64,000 nucleotides of DNA from Saturnia japonica (Eukaryota > Arthropoda > Insecta > Lepidoptera > Saturniidae): assembly GCA_033032175.1 (NCBI GenBank), contig CM065318.1, forward strand, positions 13,950,001 to 14,014,000. Reading direction: 5' to 3'. The notes beneath the pieces were generated by a model. It saw only the letters and a list, made by a program, of their open reading frames with translations. It searched no databases and had not been told where the DNA came from. This document shows positions 21,606-34,540 of the stretch, piece after piece. The translations under genes were made by a program, and so were the position numbers. How positions within the stretch are numbered: position 1 is the stretch's first letter; each line of letters begins with the position of its first letter.

Positions 21606-22471
21606 AGGGGTCTCCAAACTACGGCCACGAGTTAACACCGGCTCGCAAGCACCACCGATCCGGTCCGAGATAGTGGGCCAGAATGACGTGCTTGGTAACC
21701 GGCTTATTCGACGCCACTACGACTACAATGGCATACATAGGTGCATACCTCACTCGCCGGCTAATCCCGAAAAGGAAATATGAGCGAAATTCAATACTCA
21801 ATAGACAGGGGATTTCATTTTGGTTATAGCGATGCGGCAAAGTAACATTTAAGTTCCTTGAATTTAAAGTATACTTTTAGAGGAAAATTATTTAGATATA
21901 GCAATTTCGAATATAAAGCCGATTTCGGATAAACCGACTAGTTTAATCCCTTGCAGGTATTGCGATCGAGTCTACACACAAAGACCAAGTCAACAAACAA
22001 ATACACAAAGGTCCATTCATAAAATCCTAAGACTTTCTTATCTTTTGTTTACATCCACAAATGGTCAGCGGTTATAATAATAGGCTTTTGTTTATAAATG
22101 TTTAGGTAGGTAAATTTAAATGTAGTACGTTAGCACAAGAAATCTAAAATGAGACAATGCGATATTACAGATATAAAAAAAATAGTGTACTGTATAGTAT
22201 TATTAAGTAGACATTAGGCGATATATATGCGCATTGCGTGGTTGTATTGTCTGACAATACCTAAATATTTCTTTTCTTTCTATCTATGTTTGTAGCGACG
22301 GAATTATAGTGGTCCGTTCATCGTCGTTGTAACAGAAATCCTCTGTATGCGCGAAATTCAATAGGCACTCAATATATTTTCAAAACTATAGTGGGTATGT
22401 TAATTTGATAAGCTAGATAGATCTTTAGGGAGTAATTAGCTTAGCCCTTAGACCAAAAGTTTAGAAACCCT
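21606..22471. mobile_element. hAT-like non-autonomous element
   Basis: The left end reads aggggtctccaaactacggc and the right end, reverse-complemented, reads agggtttctaaacttttggtc in its first 20 or so bases. They are imperfect inverted termini of the kind seen in hAT elements with caggggtctccaaac ends. The interior has no transposase frame. Near-identical phrases (gcgaaattcaata followed by ctcaat) occur inside both ends, at about 21784 and 22349. I could not see an 8-bp target duplication, so the exact ends are uncertain. Confidence 0.5.
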
Positions 22472-23296
22472 CGATCTAAACGATGCCGTCTTAATCGGTT
22501 TTCACTAAAATATTTAAAAATATACCGCGTTTTATATATCAAACAGATTAACAAAAATACAACTATACAAGCCATATTTTTGATACGAGTAAGCTAATAT
22601 ATTTACATGCACCAATGTTTTAAATACAGTTAATTTCCAGGGCTTTACTTTAATCATTGTGAATGCAGCTAGCATATATAACCATAATATTAGTTTTTAC
22701 GATGTCATCATTCTATAGGAGCAGGAGGTTTTATGGAAAGTAGTTTAGTAATGTTCAGCAATCATTTTATGGATATTTTATAATGTTATGCAATCTTGTA
22801 TATTATTATCTATTGCTTTACAGTCGCGAAATTAATCCTTCATTTCTTCTCATATGATTTATTCTTCCAAAAACTATAAAATACATATGTATTTCTACAT
22901 TAGTAAGCGAGAGAGAAAGTCTATCGTCCATTTTCCAACCCTTAAAAATATAAATATTTTATCTGCTTAGTACGTGCATACGTCACAAAGTAATTTATTG
23001 TCAAAATTTCACCTCTTCGTTCCAGTATTTGCTATTAAAATTACAAAATATAGATACAAACCCTAGTCTGTTTATTCTGACTTCAATAGATAGTCTTGAA
23101 TACTCATGCAATTTACACTTTTATTACAAAATACCTACGTCCATAATTATTCATAATAAATACTTTTTACGTATTATGTGATAATTCATTTATTTTATGT
23201 CGGTATATTTTTATTTTACGTAATATATACACTTTATATATTAATTGTTTTCAATATATGTGTTGTCGTTTGTTTTGTTTAAAATCGATGTTGTTT
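22472..23296. other. AT-rich non-coding DNA
   Basis: Long A/T-rich sequence without recognised features. Confidence 0.5.
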
Positions 23297-23584
23297 AATA
23301 TTATAAAGCTCAATAGTTCGTTTGTTTGAACGCGCTAATCTCTGGAACTACTAAACAGATTTGAAAAATATTTTTGTATCTTATAGCCCATTTATTGCGG
23401 AAGGCTATAGGTTAAATAACTTCACGCTACAGCCCTAAGGAGCAGAGCAGGAACCATGAACGTCAAGTAATTTGTCAAGCTGTAGGCAAGTACGCGAAGT
23501 GATATCAACGATAGGCATCATACAAACAAACGGGTGTTGTTCCAAAAAAAAATTATCACGGATGAAATTGTATGGTACAGCTAG
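23297..23584 (-). repeat. Interspersed repeat with gtttgtttgaacgcgctaat, copy 1
   Basis: It starts taatattataaagc, has gtttgtttgaacgcgctaat, tatagcccatttattg and caccctaagg-like blocks, and ends tggtacagctag. Copies are at 61772-62058 (same orientation) and 48821-49134 (opposite orientation). This is the standard layout of a common lepidopteran non-autonomous repeat. Confidence 0.78.
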
Positions 23585-24612
23585 TTATAAATAGAGCTTA
23601 AGTAGTATAATATGTTTTGTTGTAAATCTAAAAACACAATTTAATCTACCAATAAATTCTATTGCATCGAGTTAGGCACGCACGCGTCTATCTATCTACA
23701 CAATATTTATTTTATCAATTACAACACATTATGGATTTGAGCGACTACGTTCATGTTATCGAATTAATTCATCGCCTTTTAAACAAGACGTGCGCGAGAT
23801 AGAGATAACATTTAAAAGCGAGAGTGAACGGGATAGATGATATCGGTTTCGAACATGTCTTGTTAGCGGTGTTAAGGTTAATAGCGCTATTTGTATGGCG
23901 TGCAGTGATGTTATCTCGGAAGGTTGTGGCACTGACACATGTATTATACAATATGGAATATTCGGTTTTAATTTAGATTCTTCAAAAACTGGCAAAATTC
24001 TATAGTTCGGTAGGAGTTTCAAAGTCTGTTTGTTATAAGCAGGCGAATCTTCGGCTAGGTGTTTGGAGTTTTTTAAAAGATTCAGATTTAAGTTAGACCC
24101 AATAGAAAATTGGCCATTAGGTTACTCATTCGAATAATAAATGTAATAGTTTCGACGAGCTTTATATTATTTTACAAGCTTTGATTTAACTTGCAATGTA
24201 TTGTATATTAGTTTGTTAGTTAAGGTTAAATCTTGCAAGCTGAATTAGAACCCCTTTCTCTTATCCTACAGAGTTTAATTTTTACATGTTGTACATTTTT
24301 GTAGTAAGCATGACCTGAATCGAAATCCAGGATTATCTTCAGACGAAAAAAATCCTTAAGGGTCAACAGCTTAGACACGAAATTTTGTAAACTCATTGAA
24401 TTATGATGGCCCACTTTGAATTGCACCATAGCCTGGCTGCTGCCACAGGGATGTCTTTCGATGGAGGAGAGTTTGTTTTAATTATAACAGCCCGTTTAAA
24501 CAACAAAAGCTTGTTTTGAAAAATACTTTTACAGATTGTGACTTGTTTAGATTTATTTTGAATTAAGAAGTATGCTTTATGAAGTTATGTTTGATTGCAT
24601 AAACTTCTATAT
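23585..24612. other. Non-coding DNA
   Basis: Small minus-strand frames near 23756-24022 overlap in two registers and lack domains. No repeat boundary was identified. Confidence 0.4.
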
Positions 24613-24809
24613 CCGACCTCAAAAAAATCGGAGGTTGTTACTCAGTTCAAATGTATATGTTTTTATTGATGTTTAGGTATAACTTCTTTGTTTATGAACC
24701 GATTTAGATGATTATTTTTTTGTGTGATAGAGGACATCTTAAGGGTAGTCCCATTTTAATTTCATTGGCATTTGACCTTCAACTTCGATGATACACCAGA
24801 GAACTCTAC
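24613..24809 (+). repeat. Interspersed repeat family B, copy 1
   Basis: It begins cgacctcaaaaaaatcggag, then has ataacttctttgtttatgaa, ccgatttagatgatt, ccattttaatttcattggc and atacaccagagaactc. Copies are at 42550-42649, 51805-51962 (minus) and 55720-55908. It is a recurrent lepidopteran non-coding family. Confidence 0.78.
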
Positions 24810-25495
24810 AAAATCCTTGAACTTGGTTTTCTTTTTTGTCAAAAATTGTATTCTTTAATTTTTCTTTTAATGTTTTGTTCTATATAATAGTTCAATAACA
24901 ATTAATTACCTTGCTTAGTTAGACATATTACTCTGTTCTTACATGTGTCGCTGATAATATTATTTGAACGCTTAACAATGCATATAAAACAAATCTACAT
25001 AACAATATAATATTTGAACACGCAGCGCCTTGTTCACATAGCTAACAAGATATTATACAAGTGATATTGGTACCTATATGACAGCCTTAATACAAACAAT
25101 TTAACACGTAAATAAGATACGAGTCAACAATACCTGCTACTTGTATAAAACCTGCTGCTTGTATAATGATAAAAAGTGATTAACACAACTATGTTATTGT
25201 AATTCTTGCTCTTCTAAATGTAAAAGACTCATAGTATAATATATATTACATAGTAATGGCCCGCTAACGATCCGGAATTCCGGTAACGCAAGACAAGGGC
25301 ACAGGATTTTTTTAATTCCGATCATGCATTATCACAATCAAGGTGATGACATACAAAATCGAATCTGAAATGAAAATATATTTTTATTTAAAAAAAATTG
25401 ACGCACACGGTGATGTATTGCGATTTGCGATAATTGCGTTAAGCATAAAAATACAAATGCAAAGGTGATGCAATAAGCATTATTTACACAACTAA
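24810..25495. other. AT-rich non-coding DNA
   Basis: A short duplication of tacctgctacttgtataaaa as cctgctgcttgtataatg lies near 25130-25168. Nothing else was recognised. Confidence 0.45.
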
Positions 25496-25499
25496 CCAG

Positions 25500-25700
25500 C
25501 CATTATTACCAGCGTTTACGGTCATTGCGTCAAACGATGTGAGTTCGAATCCCTGCAATAAGGCTGAGCTTTCGGTGTAGGAAATCGTTGTGATGAAACC
25601 ATAGCATGGTGGTAGGGCTTTTTCTAATGCCAACCACCTAGGCACCACCCTCAAGTTGAAAATCTGTCGCCAAGGTCACCGGTAGGAGTGTTCCGGCTAC
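25500..25700 (+). mobile_element. SINE-like element, second family, copy 1
   Basis: The head has gcgtttacggtcattgcgtc and a B-box-like gagttcgaatccc. The body has ctgagctttcggtgtaggaa, catggtggtaggg and ccaaggtcaccgg. The head and early body match the reverse complement of 36070-36265, so they are two members of one pol III-type family. The right end is not defined. Confidence 0.68.
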
Positions 25701-25870
25701 CATCGCTGGCTACAACTTAAATTAAGATCAGATGAGATTCAAAAAAATGGTATACAGCGTGACGATACACTATTATTACTTTGTGTAACCCAATATTTCT
25801 AAAAGTCTAAACTATATTGGCTTCATCTTCGGTTATCAAGTATACACACACTTACTTACAAATATACTTT

Positions 25871-25910
25871 TGCAACTGTAATAACAAACATTAAGTATAT
25901 TACAGTTGCT
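25871..25910. repeat. 12-bp inverted repeat
   Basis: The sequence gcaactgtaata (from 25872) is reverse-complemented as tattacagttgc (25899-25910), with a 15-nt loop. It lies in AT-rich non-coding DNA. It is short for a functional RNA hairpin. Confidence 0.6.
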
Positions 25911-28900
25911 AGCAAACTACAATAATTATTAATTAATAAATAATAGTGTAGATCGATTAAATTTAAATATATAATAACCGCTGTTTTTATTTATGATAAA
26001 ATACTCAAAACAGTACAACAAATAGACATATAATAAAATACGAATTGTGTTTTATCATCGCCTTTTATGACTTCAAAAACATCACAATAAATATAATTAC
26101 AACACAGTTTAATCGTAAAGTAATATCGGTTTATGCTAATGTAACAGCATGACACTACAATTACGTTGCCACGACGTGTTATTATCGTATTTCTTACAAG
26201 ATAAGCGAACAAAAACATCTCTCGCTTCAATAGGATGATTGACATTTCAGTTGCCCCCAGGCATAAAACCCGTTTCGAGATTCAATACTGACTAAAGATC
26301 CAACGACTCTTTGATTGCGCTATAAAATAAAATACAAAACATTCAGAGTACTAATAAAGAACGGACGAACAGAGAATTATATTTATTATATTACTTAATA
26401 TTTTATTATCTCGCTAAGACAGCAGAGTCGCAATAGCTTATTGTATATTGTCGTTCAGACTGTAGTCTGTTAGTTAATTCACAGTAATAATCTAAAGATT
26501 CTAAAGCTTTGTTTACCACTTTAGTTTAATTTTTACTTTGACTAAAATAACGTAATTTGTAATCGCCAATATATTAATAGCTGTTGAGCTAATTAAACCC
26601 CTGCCTTCGTTCGGTAAGGTCTTTTCGCGCGGTCTGCTGGTATAGAAGAAGTTTCACCTCAGATCTAAGGAGCAGCAACAGCATCCGGTTAGGAAATCTT
26701 TAGAACTGCAGTTCTTTTGAAATTGGCTATACATAGCTACAGATTGAAATAAATAGATGCGTGTTGGAAAGTGTTGGAAACGCACGTTGGAAGGTCGAAG
26801 TTTTGTGATACATAACATCGAGTGTGAATATCTTTAACAAGGCGGCTCGATGCAGTGCACTCCTACAAAAAATTAGTGAACCATATGTGTTTTGTGTATT
26901 TTTCCTTTCTGTACTTATGTATTTTAGGTAGGTACCATGTTTAGATTAAGCCTTGAATACTCTGAACTAGATAGAGTATTTTGCTGAAAACAATTACGTA
27001 CTGTTAAAAGATTTGGTATTAAGTTGTACTGGGTGGAGTGCCAGCGATTGCGCTCCTATGTAAAGTTTAGTACAACAACAAGCATGTAATTCAATGAGTG
27101 CAAAATATATAGCATTCTACATGGTCTGGCACGTGAAACAAAATGTATGCGAAATAAACCAAATCTGGAGCGGCGCTCTTGGCCTACCACCAGCCACCCA
27201 CTATACGCGTAAATGCTATGGTTTTGCTCGCATTTACTTATGTTCGTTTGTTCTTGTGTATAGTATGTGTTTACTCAATTACTTATTAAGTAGAAAAATT
27301 ATCTGTTAGTTATTTTTAACATCAAAATATTATTACAATGTAGACGCAATATTTTATGAACTACACTTTAGAACCTGTCGCATGAAACTTTCGAAGATTG
27401 TCTATATCCCTTGTCTTTCTTCACTTTAGTAGAAAGTGAAACCCCATGAAAAATTTTACATGCCGCCTCTGATCTTCAGCTCAATAAAACAATAAACTTA
27501 GCAAATAACTAAATGGTGTAGACTTGTAGACATTTCTTATAATGTACACTCTCATGATGTTTTTATAAAGTGTCTGAAAAGTATAACTTTAACAAATCTA
27601 TTAACAGGTATTATATTATTATTACTACAAATGTAAAAAAAGGTTAGAACTACAAATTCAAAAGGACCATAAAATCCGTAAAGTCCAAAGAAACCACAGT
27701 TAGTAATTTACGTTAGAAAGAAAAATGTAAGAGTTTATATTACGACTATTAGAAAGAACAAACGCAATAATTATAAACGCAAATTATTCACGGTTTTGTA
27801 ATAAATGATATAGGATTTCCGCTGCGCTGGGCTCACTACATATAATGTTTATAGTACAACCCTAAATAGCTATTCGTTACGTATTTAAACATTATTTGTA
27901 AAAAAAAATAGTAAAACCTCTCGTACCATCATCACTTAATTCACTCTTCGAATTTATATTTATATTAGGTTTGCCCGCGGTTCTGCACGCATTTGTTACG
28001 CAATAGTTTATTATTGAGAAATAACAGTCATATTACCTCGCGTGTAAAAAAATTCAAACAATTTTTTGAGTTAAATTTGAACATCAAATATGTAGTTCAT
28101 AAATTATAGATGTATATATATCATGAAATTTGAAGGAAAAATTACGTGCACCGACAGAACTATATATTTATTAATAAAGAATTAAATACGACATCATAAC
28201 AATTAATTATGTTAATTCAGTGACTGAAAAGTCCATATACGGGTAGCAAAAGCGTAGCAGAAGCGCCCGAGGGATCTTAGAGCCTGTGTAAGTACCATTA
28301 AGTCGTCTGTAATACATGAACTAAGTATTTGCATGAAAATGACAAGATATTTGCATATGCAAATTACTTTCTGTCTTTATTTGGGCCGCGGACGTTAACT
28401 CTACGTATTTATGTAAATGCGTCAGGAGCCTCGCTACTCGCTCCTATAAACGGACATTCTCATTGCTTATTGTTCATAAATCCTGTTTATCTACACGTTA
28501 TATACATATTAAATTATCATTATCTTTAAACGATCAACGATATTAATAAAACTTACACTTATATATGAAAATCGCCGTAGTCTAATGGATTTCTCATTCT
28601 AATTAATCGAGAACGTAGCAAATAACATTAATGAAGTTTTTTTTTTAACACTGTTATGTAATACAGGTGGCATTTCACATAATAAAGCTTGGTAATTTTG
28701 GACAAGTAAATTTGAAATAACATAGACCATGAATTCTGAGATGCCACGAAAACTCCCTATAAAAGTTCTAATAAGAGAACTAACATTTTGCTAGAATACA
28801 TAAATCATCACAGGACAGTCTATAGTCAATCACTTGATAATGGCACTAATGGTCTTCAATAAAAAGGACTAGTTGCCAAGTTACGAAAACGAAGAAGTAG

Positions 28901-29462
28901 AGAAATCTCTAAAGAGACTGCGGACAGTAACTTTGTCTATTTAAAAATTAACTATCTACTTAATTATACGTATTTTTTTTTCATCAAACCACACCGTGAA
29001 ATAATTAAAGTTCAATTTTAAATAGACATAGTGAAATATTAAAGTTGAGTAACAAAGCAGACAAAAACTAGAAGTGAATAAAGCGTTAACAAGGCAAAAA
29101 AACACGGTCCATTACATTATCTATTTAACTCTTCGATTAGAGCGTAACGGAATTTCTTAAGTAGAAAATATTAGAATAATCCGTAGAACTCTGAAGTAAC
29201 AAACAATGAGCATGGGAAGCCACTTATTTCTGTAATCTCGAACGCAAAACAATAAAATGTAAAAGCAGCTCTGTGCACGCAAACGGGAGCTCGAAAAATA
29301 GCAGCGGATTATAGGGCTGCTAAATCTTATATTATGTTTCTTTATCTCCTTTTTATGTATTGGCAACTGGGTTCATGCACAATTGTACCAACGTCACGGG
29401 ACTAGAATCATTTTCTAATTATTATTGTTATCTTCAATCATAACTCTAACAATTTTTTTATA
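25911..29462. other. Long non-coding stretch, no gene recognised
   Basis: This 3.5 kb has only short open frames without domains (for example 27094-27309 and 28329-28529 plus). A slightly GC-richer block near 26600-26700 contains cgcgcggtctgctggtatag. At about 26767-26800, gttggaaa is repeated in gtgttggaaagtgttggaaa. No RNA gene or intact repeat was found. Confidence 0.4.
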
Positions 29463-29499
29463 GTGACACGGCAAATTGATCCTGATAGTAAGCACAGTA

Positions 29500-29690
29500 C
29501 AATCCTAACACAACGGCAACTACCGAGAGATCGTAATCCATCGACGGTGGCCGCTGTCACGCCGGCCTGCAAAAATTTAATTGGATATGCACAGGCTGAT
29601 CCCGAAACGCGACACGCAAAAGCGAGTCACTATGACGGACTTTTCACCACATGCTTGGTGGTCGCGACCATGTCGGGCAAATAGCCTTGC
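29500..29690 (+). repeat. Interspersed repeat (catgcttggtggtcgcgacc), copy 1
   Basis: The sequence cacatgcttggtggtcgcga followed by a cgggcaaatag end is echoed at 60660-60775 (gtgcatggtggtcgcgatcc, cccgaatag). Upstream, the two copies share the order cagnctgatcc then acgcgac-like sequence. The open frame of 73 codons across it is therefore probably not a gene. Note ttttttatag at 29454-29463 and cacgtgcag/gtgagg at 29744, which mimic splice sites. Confidence 0.55.
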
Positions 29691-29804
29691 CACCCCGCTA
29701 TCTCCATTTGCTCGATCGTTGCTCAGAAGGGTGCATCACGTGCAGGTGAGGTTGGTCTGGGCGTCTAAGTGCTAAAGATTGTAATTCAACACTCCTTACA
29801 CCCC

Positions 29805-30009
29805 CAGATGGCGTCTTCTTGTTAAAAATGTCCAAGGTATTTTTGTATCAACTTCAAATGCTTGCTATTATTTATTATTTATAATCCACTTCACTTGTGC
29901 AAAATAATCAAACTACATACATCATCTATAGAACTGTCAAATAACATAGGTTTATGAATTAAAATAAAAACCACTGCATTACAGATCAAGATCCTGCTAA
30001 AAACTCTTC
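29805..30009 (+). repeat. Interspersed repeat with agatggc start, copy 2 of 3
   Basis: It starts agatggcgtcttcttgttaa, continues with aaaatgtccaagg, ccacttcacttgtgcaaaat, and ends cagatcaagatcctgctaaa. The block order matches 9101-9312 and 45071-45262. Confidence 0.65.
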
Positions 30010-31794
30010 CATTATGTTATGTATACTTTAGCAAAAATGTATGTAGAATTATAATAAAAATAAACTTTTAAAACCAACCTTTCATTATGTTAGCTTTGCC
30101 GCTCAAATAAAACTTTAGAGTTAACTTTTAACAGCACATGAATTAAAAAAGATAAGTTAATTTTATAAAGATGTCAATCTGTTTTCATTAAATATGCCAC
30201 TGTTGAGGTTCTACAAAATATCAGTTATTACGAAACTAAATTAAATATAACAACACCCGACCTTCGAAATAAAGTCGTCACTTTTCATACCCTTCCTGAC
30301 ATCGTTAAACAAATACTTCCTGTAAAATACAATGTACATGGAAAAATATTGCCAATCCTAGCGGGTAGACACGCGATGCCGACCGAGTCCCGCGACGAAC
30401 ATAAAACACAAACACACACGCAATAATAAAAAACGGTCAAACGCACACAGACACAGCACGATTTACCCTCGTACTTGGCGAGGCATTCGTGCATGAACCC
30501 GCCCGTCTCTGCTCAGCGTGTATAATATCTACATACATACGTACTTATTACCGGTACGCGTGTTGCATCAGGGTATCCATTACTCGGTGGAAAAAGCGCG
30601 CGGTCCAACGGTGTGCGTAATTGATTAACAGTTTGAAAGAGCCTGTCGACGAGGGACGGACAGCGCGCCTCGGAAACTGACCCCTCCACGCGATAAATGT
30701 TCTTGGACGTTGTAAAATCTTAATAAACGCATATAATTACAGTTTACATAATATCTTAATCGTTATATTACTTGTTATGATTTATAATTAAGCTTTAGCC
30801 ACGGTTATCCAATCTAATTATGTCGGTTTTATGGAATGAGTTATTTCGCCGTGCTAATCTAAAAGTCGAAGAGTTAATTATGGATATTTATGTTAATGTG
30901 TTTTATCGGAACTTCATCATGGTCAAATAAAACTTTATGCATTAACATAATGCATAAAGTTGCTGCTGATGTTTACATACATATTATATACAAATGTATG
31001 CATATATTACATCGTAAGAAAAAATATAAACGTATAAAGAACGAGGCAGTAAAAATCGACAACAATAGAATTCGGACTGGCTGTACTCCGATCAGGTTTC
31101 GCGGTCCCTAAGGAATTTTGATTTGGAAAATTGATAAAAAATATTGCGTCATGTTTATATTATCATCTCAATAACTTAAGCTAAGAGATTAAAATTAGAT
31201 CTAAGTAGCTCTCACGCTTAAGCAAACATCTTACAATAGCAAAACAAAATAGATAGGTTGACTTTTGATTACCAAACTATTGGTTCGTTATCGGTTGCTA
31301 ATCTCGAAACAAGTCTATTACTCTAGGTCAGCTTCTTCAGTTTTCAGTAGCATTTACAAGTCGCTCAAAAACATCGTCACTTTTTTTAATTTTAGCTTTC
31401 TTTCTATGTAGGCAATTTTGCCAATGTGAATTATAATAATGAAAGGGATCGTGAACGACCTCTATGAAATGAATTATGGACTTATTTTTTTTAGATCTTA
31501 AACGGCCCCTAAAATTTTTTTAAACGCGGTTTTTTATGAGAATTTTTAAAACGTTAAATTGACATGTTTTCATGTGAGAAGTAAAGAAAGACAGTTCTTC
31601 ATGGGCCAGCCTGGTGTCTATAGATTTTAATTTATTAGTATTCGTTTTTTATTACACTGAAGAATAGTTTATAAACCATCGACTTTTAAATTATTCCCTA
31701 GTTGCGTTTACAACGACCAGTTATTACATAATAAAGTAATTCAATGCTTTATAATATGTATAATTTAATATAATATATATATTAGTAGCTGTTG
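30010..31794. other. Non-coding; less AT-rich block 30320-30700
   Basis: The block 30320-30700 has gcgatgccgaccgagtcccg, a CA-rich run and gcctgtcgacgagggacgga, and is not seen elsewhere in the window. It resembles single-copy DNA that may be constrained or part of a distal exon or promoter. At 30938-30958 gcattaacataatgc is a small palindrome. No frame carries a recognised domain. Confidence 0.35.
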
Positions 31795-32110
31795 CCCGCG
31801 GCTTCGTTCGCCTAAATATTTAAATACAAATTTTTGAGGAATACTCGTATATATTCGGTAATGCACAGAAGAGAAAAAAAAATTTTTTTTGTTCATACAA
31901 AAATACTAAATTCGCGATAAAAAAATGGGAAGGAGGGGGTAGGAGGGTGAAAATTTGGGGTTATATGTTTTTTTTTTTATGGCAAATAAAAAAAAATACA
32001 AAAATATTTGCCACCCTAATCACCTAGCAGTATGAAATATACTTAACGACCTATTCTCATACCTACCAAATATACATAAAAATCGAGTGCGACCACATAC
32101 ACCGTGACAC
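31795..32110 (+). repeat. Interspersed repeat starting tagctgttgcccgcggcttc
   Basis: The start is the typical tagctgttgcccgcggcttc. The interior has an A/T run, a G-rich stretch (gggaaggagggggtaggagg) and a second T run. The right end is unclear. Confidence 0.6.
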
Positions 32111-32808
32111 AACATTTTTTTATAAAATTTATTATTTCCATTCAGAGGGAAATTGGGGGATAAGTGTAAATTGACGCGAATATAAAATGTTATACATTTA
32201 ACGTGATGAAGTGGTTATGAAGTGTAAAAGTTTACTGATGTACTAATATAGAAATGGTTAGAAGGGAAGAAAGAGAAAGAATAATTTATAACAATAAAAT
32301 GGTGTGCGGAGATGTCGTTGCGGGCACGTCCGCGTCTGGCTGCTCCGCCCTGCATCAATAATTCATGGTACGTCGCGCCATTGAGAAAGTGCTCTGTGAT
32401 CGTCATACTAATTCCGTCTATTGAATCACTAAAACATTACTTCTCGGCCATTAATACGCACGCACATACCGACAAATCGATGTTCATTTACATATTACAA
32501 AGACAAATAACGAGTTTTATACAAATAAACAATGAAAACGGAAAAAATTACAGACTACAGAGGCGTTTTGTATTTGTATTATATTAACCATTTCAAACTG
32601 TATTGTAACTAGTGTGGTATTATAAAAAACATTATGTAGTTTTTATAACAAGTAATGTTAAAAAATTCATTATTAATATTTTATGAACGGTTCTTGTTCT
32701 TTTTTTAAACACCTAAGGCAAGCGGAATACAACATCTTTTTTATATTAATAAGTATGTTTCTATAAAAACTTTATACTCAATTTACCGAACCGTATCCAT
32801 TGACCCTA
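32111..32808. other. Non-coding DNA
   Basis: It contains a short balanced-composition block (32300-32400, cgttgcgggcacgtccgcgt) open on both strands, with no domain. The rest is AT-rich. Confidence 0.4.
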
Positions 32809-33385
32809 GGGTTGCCAACTTTTTCTAAACAATTACGTATAAAAAATTTTAAATAGGAAAATATAAGTTATTTGGAAAAAACAATAATGTTTCATATTTA
32901 TTTTTTATTCTCATAAAAACATACTTTGGGTACTTCTAGCACACGCTTAGAATTTCTTGTTTTCTTTGATAGTTTCAAAGCTAGTTTTACAATTGAAATT
33001 TAGATTTAAATAAATATCTAACTCGGTTTTGATAAAATTTATGGATGATCTGATTCTCTCTTTTTGCCCTTCAGAATCATTACTAAGAAAAATTCTCTCA
33101 GTGAAATCAAAAGAACAGAGTACAGAAGAAAGAACAGAAAAGTAACAGAGAGTAAAGGTCGGTCACGGTCGGCAATAAGTTTTTATTCCATTTGTCAACA
33201 GTATTTTTCTCTAAAATGTATCTATCATTGTTAGTGGTTTCTATGGATTTATCCTACTATACTTATCGATAAATAGTTCAGTAATTACCCTTATGAGAGT
33301 CTCGTAATACGCATTACAGTAAAAACTGGAAATAAAGAATGATACGTTTTTATAAAATATGGCTGGCAACCATATTTGCCCTAAC
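32809..33385 (-). mobile_element. hAT transposon relic with transposase C-terminus
   Basis: The left end reads agggttgccaactttttcta. The right end, reverse-complemented, has agggc, then an 8-base insertion, then ggttgccagccat, so the ends are imperfectly inverted. On the minus strand between about 33150 and 32930 the frame reads SSINFIKTELDIYLNLNFNC then KTSFETIKENKKF. That is the usual end of the hAT dimerisation domain (a conserved helix, then an NF..C motif, then NKK). The rest of the transposase is deleted. Flanking ttgaccct and tttgccct agree at 6 of 8 positions, perhaps a decayed 8-bp target duplication. Confidence 0.55.
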
Positions 33386-34540
33386 AGAAGCGTAGTTTTA
33401 GACAAGATGGCATACTATTGAAAATGTACGCACTGTTTAGCAATTGAATCTCTTTTTTGACTGTACAAAATTCAAACTTCCAGATAACAAAAATTATAAA
33501 ATAAATATTATAATAATTGAGGACGCTTTTTAAAAAAAAAAATTTTGCTCACCAATATAACATAGCATTGTACGTTTTAAATAAAAACTATTCATAATGT
33601 AAAACTTAAATGCTGTTATAGTTAAAGGTGAACACAACGTGCTCATACAACGATTTAACTATATACATATAAAATAATGAAAATTAAACATAAACAATTA
33701 ATATAAATTTATAATGAAATAGTTCAATAGTTAGTTTCAATAACGAGAAACTTTAATAATGTAGTAACTTAGTAAGTTGAATCAAACCAATAATATGCAT
33801 ATGGACGGACGTACAATTCTTAGGTACATTTTTATTTTTAGAATAATGTAATTACATAATTTCATTACACGATGTATTAATAGATATCACTAAATAATGC
33901 GCAAGTTTACAGTGTATAAAGATCTGCGATCTATTATTTGCTTATCCATCATCCCATGGGACGACGAATCCCCCAAAACCCTCTTCATTTAATTCGTGTA
34001 ATTTAAACTCAAATACTAGGAGTATATGAAGCAGAGTAGTTTATTTAGCTCGTCGACGTGATGCAAAGCGAACAAAGCAAGCAGACGACGAAAGAGTGAA
34101 ATGTTACTGCGGCTGCTATTTTTTAATAAAAATCCACAGCAATGAATATTTTAAAAAAATCATTTAATGTTGAAACACAAACCTGCGCCCCAGATAATAT
34201 AAAACTATTATAATTATATTATGATTCCAAAATTTAAATTATAATTAAGGGTGCCAGTGTATTATACTATTTTCGCTTTTACTGATTGTATTAATTTTTT
34301 TAATATTAATATATTTCTATTTTCTACGTTATAAAGTATAATATGTCCATAAATTTAGTTTATGTATAAATAAAAATAATAAAAATGTTCAAACGAATTA
34401 CATTCGTAAATGTTATTATGTACCGTACCTATCGTAAAACAAATAAGCAATATACACACAAATCTAGTTCTAATCATATTCATAGGTTTCAAAACATTGA
34501 TGCTGTTATACAAACGCTCATCTGTATGAAGAAATGGAGG
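33386..34540. other. AT-rich non-coding DNA
   Basis: It has very high A/T content with A-runs (for example 33531-33541). No gene or repeat was recognised. Confidence 0.45.

Noticed and set aside
29463..29744. Candidate 280-nt exon between ttttttatag and gtgagg
   Set aside because: Part of it recurs at 60660-60775 as a dispersed repeat and the open frame stops internally, so the splice-like edges are probably chance.
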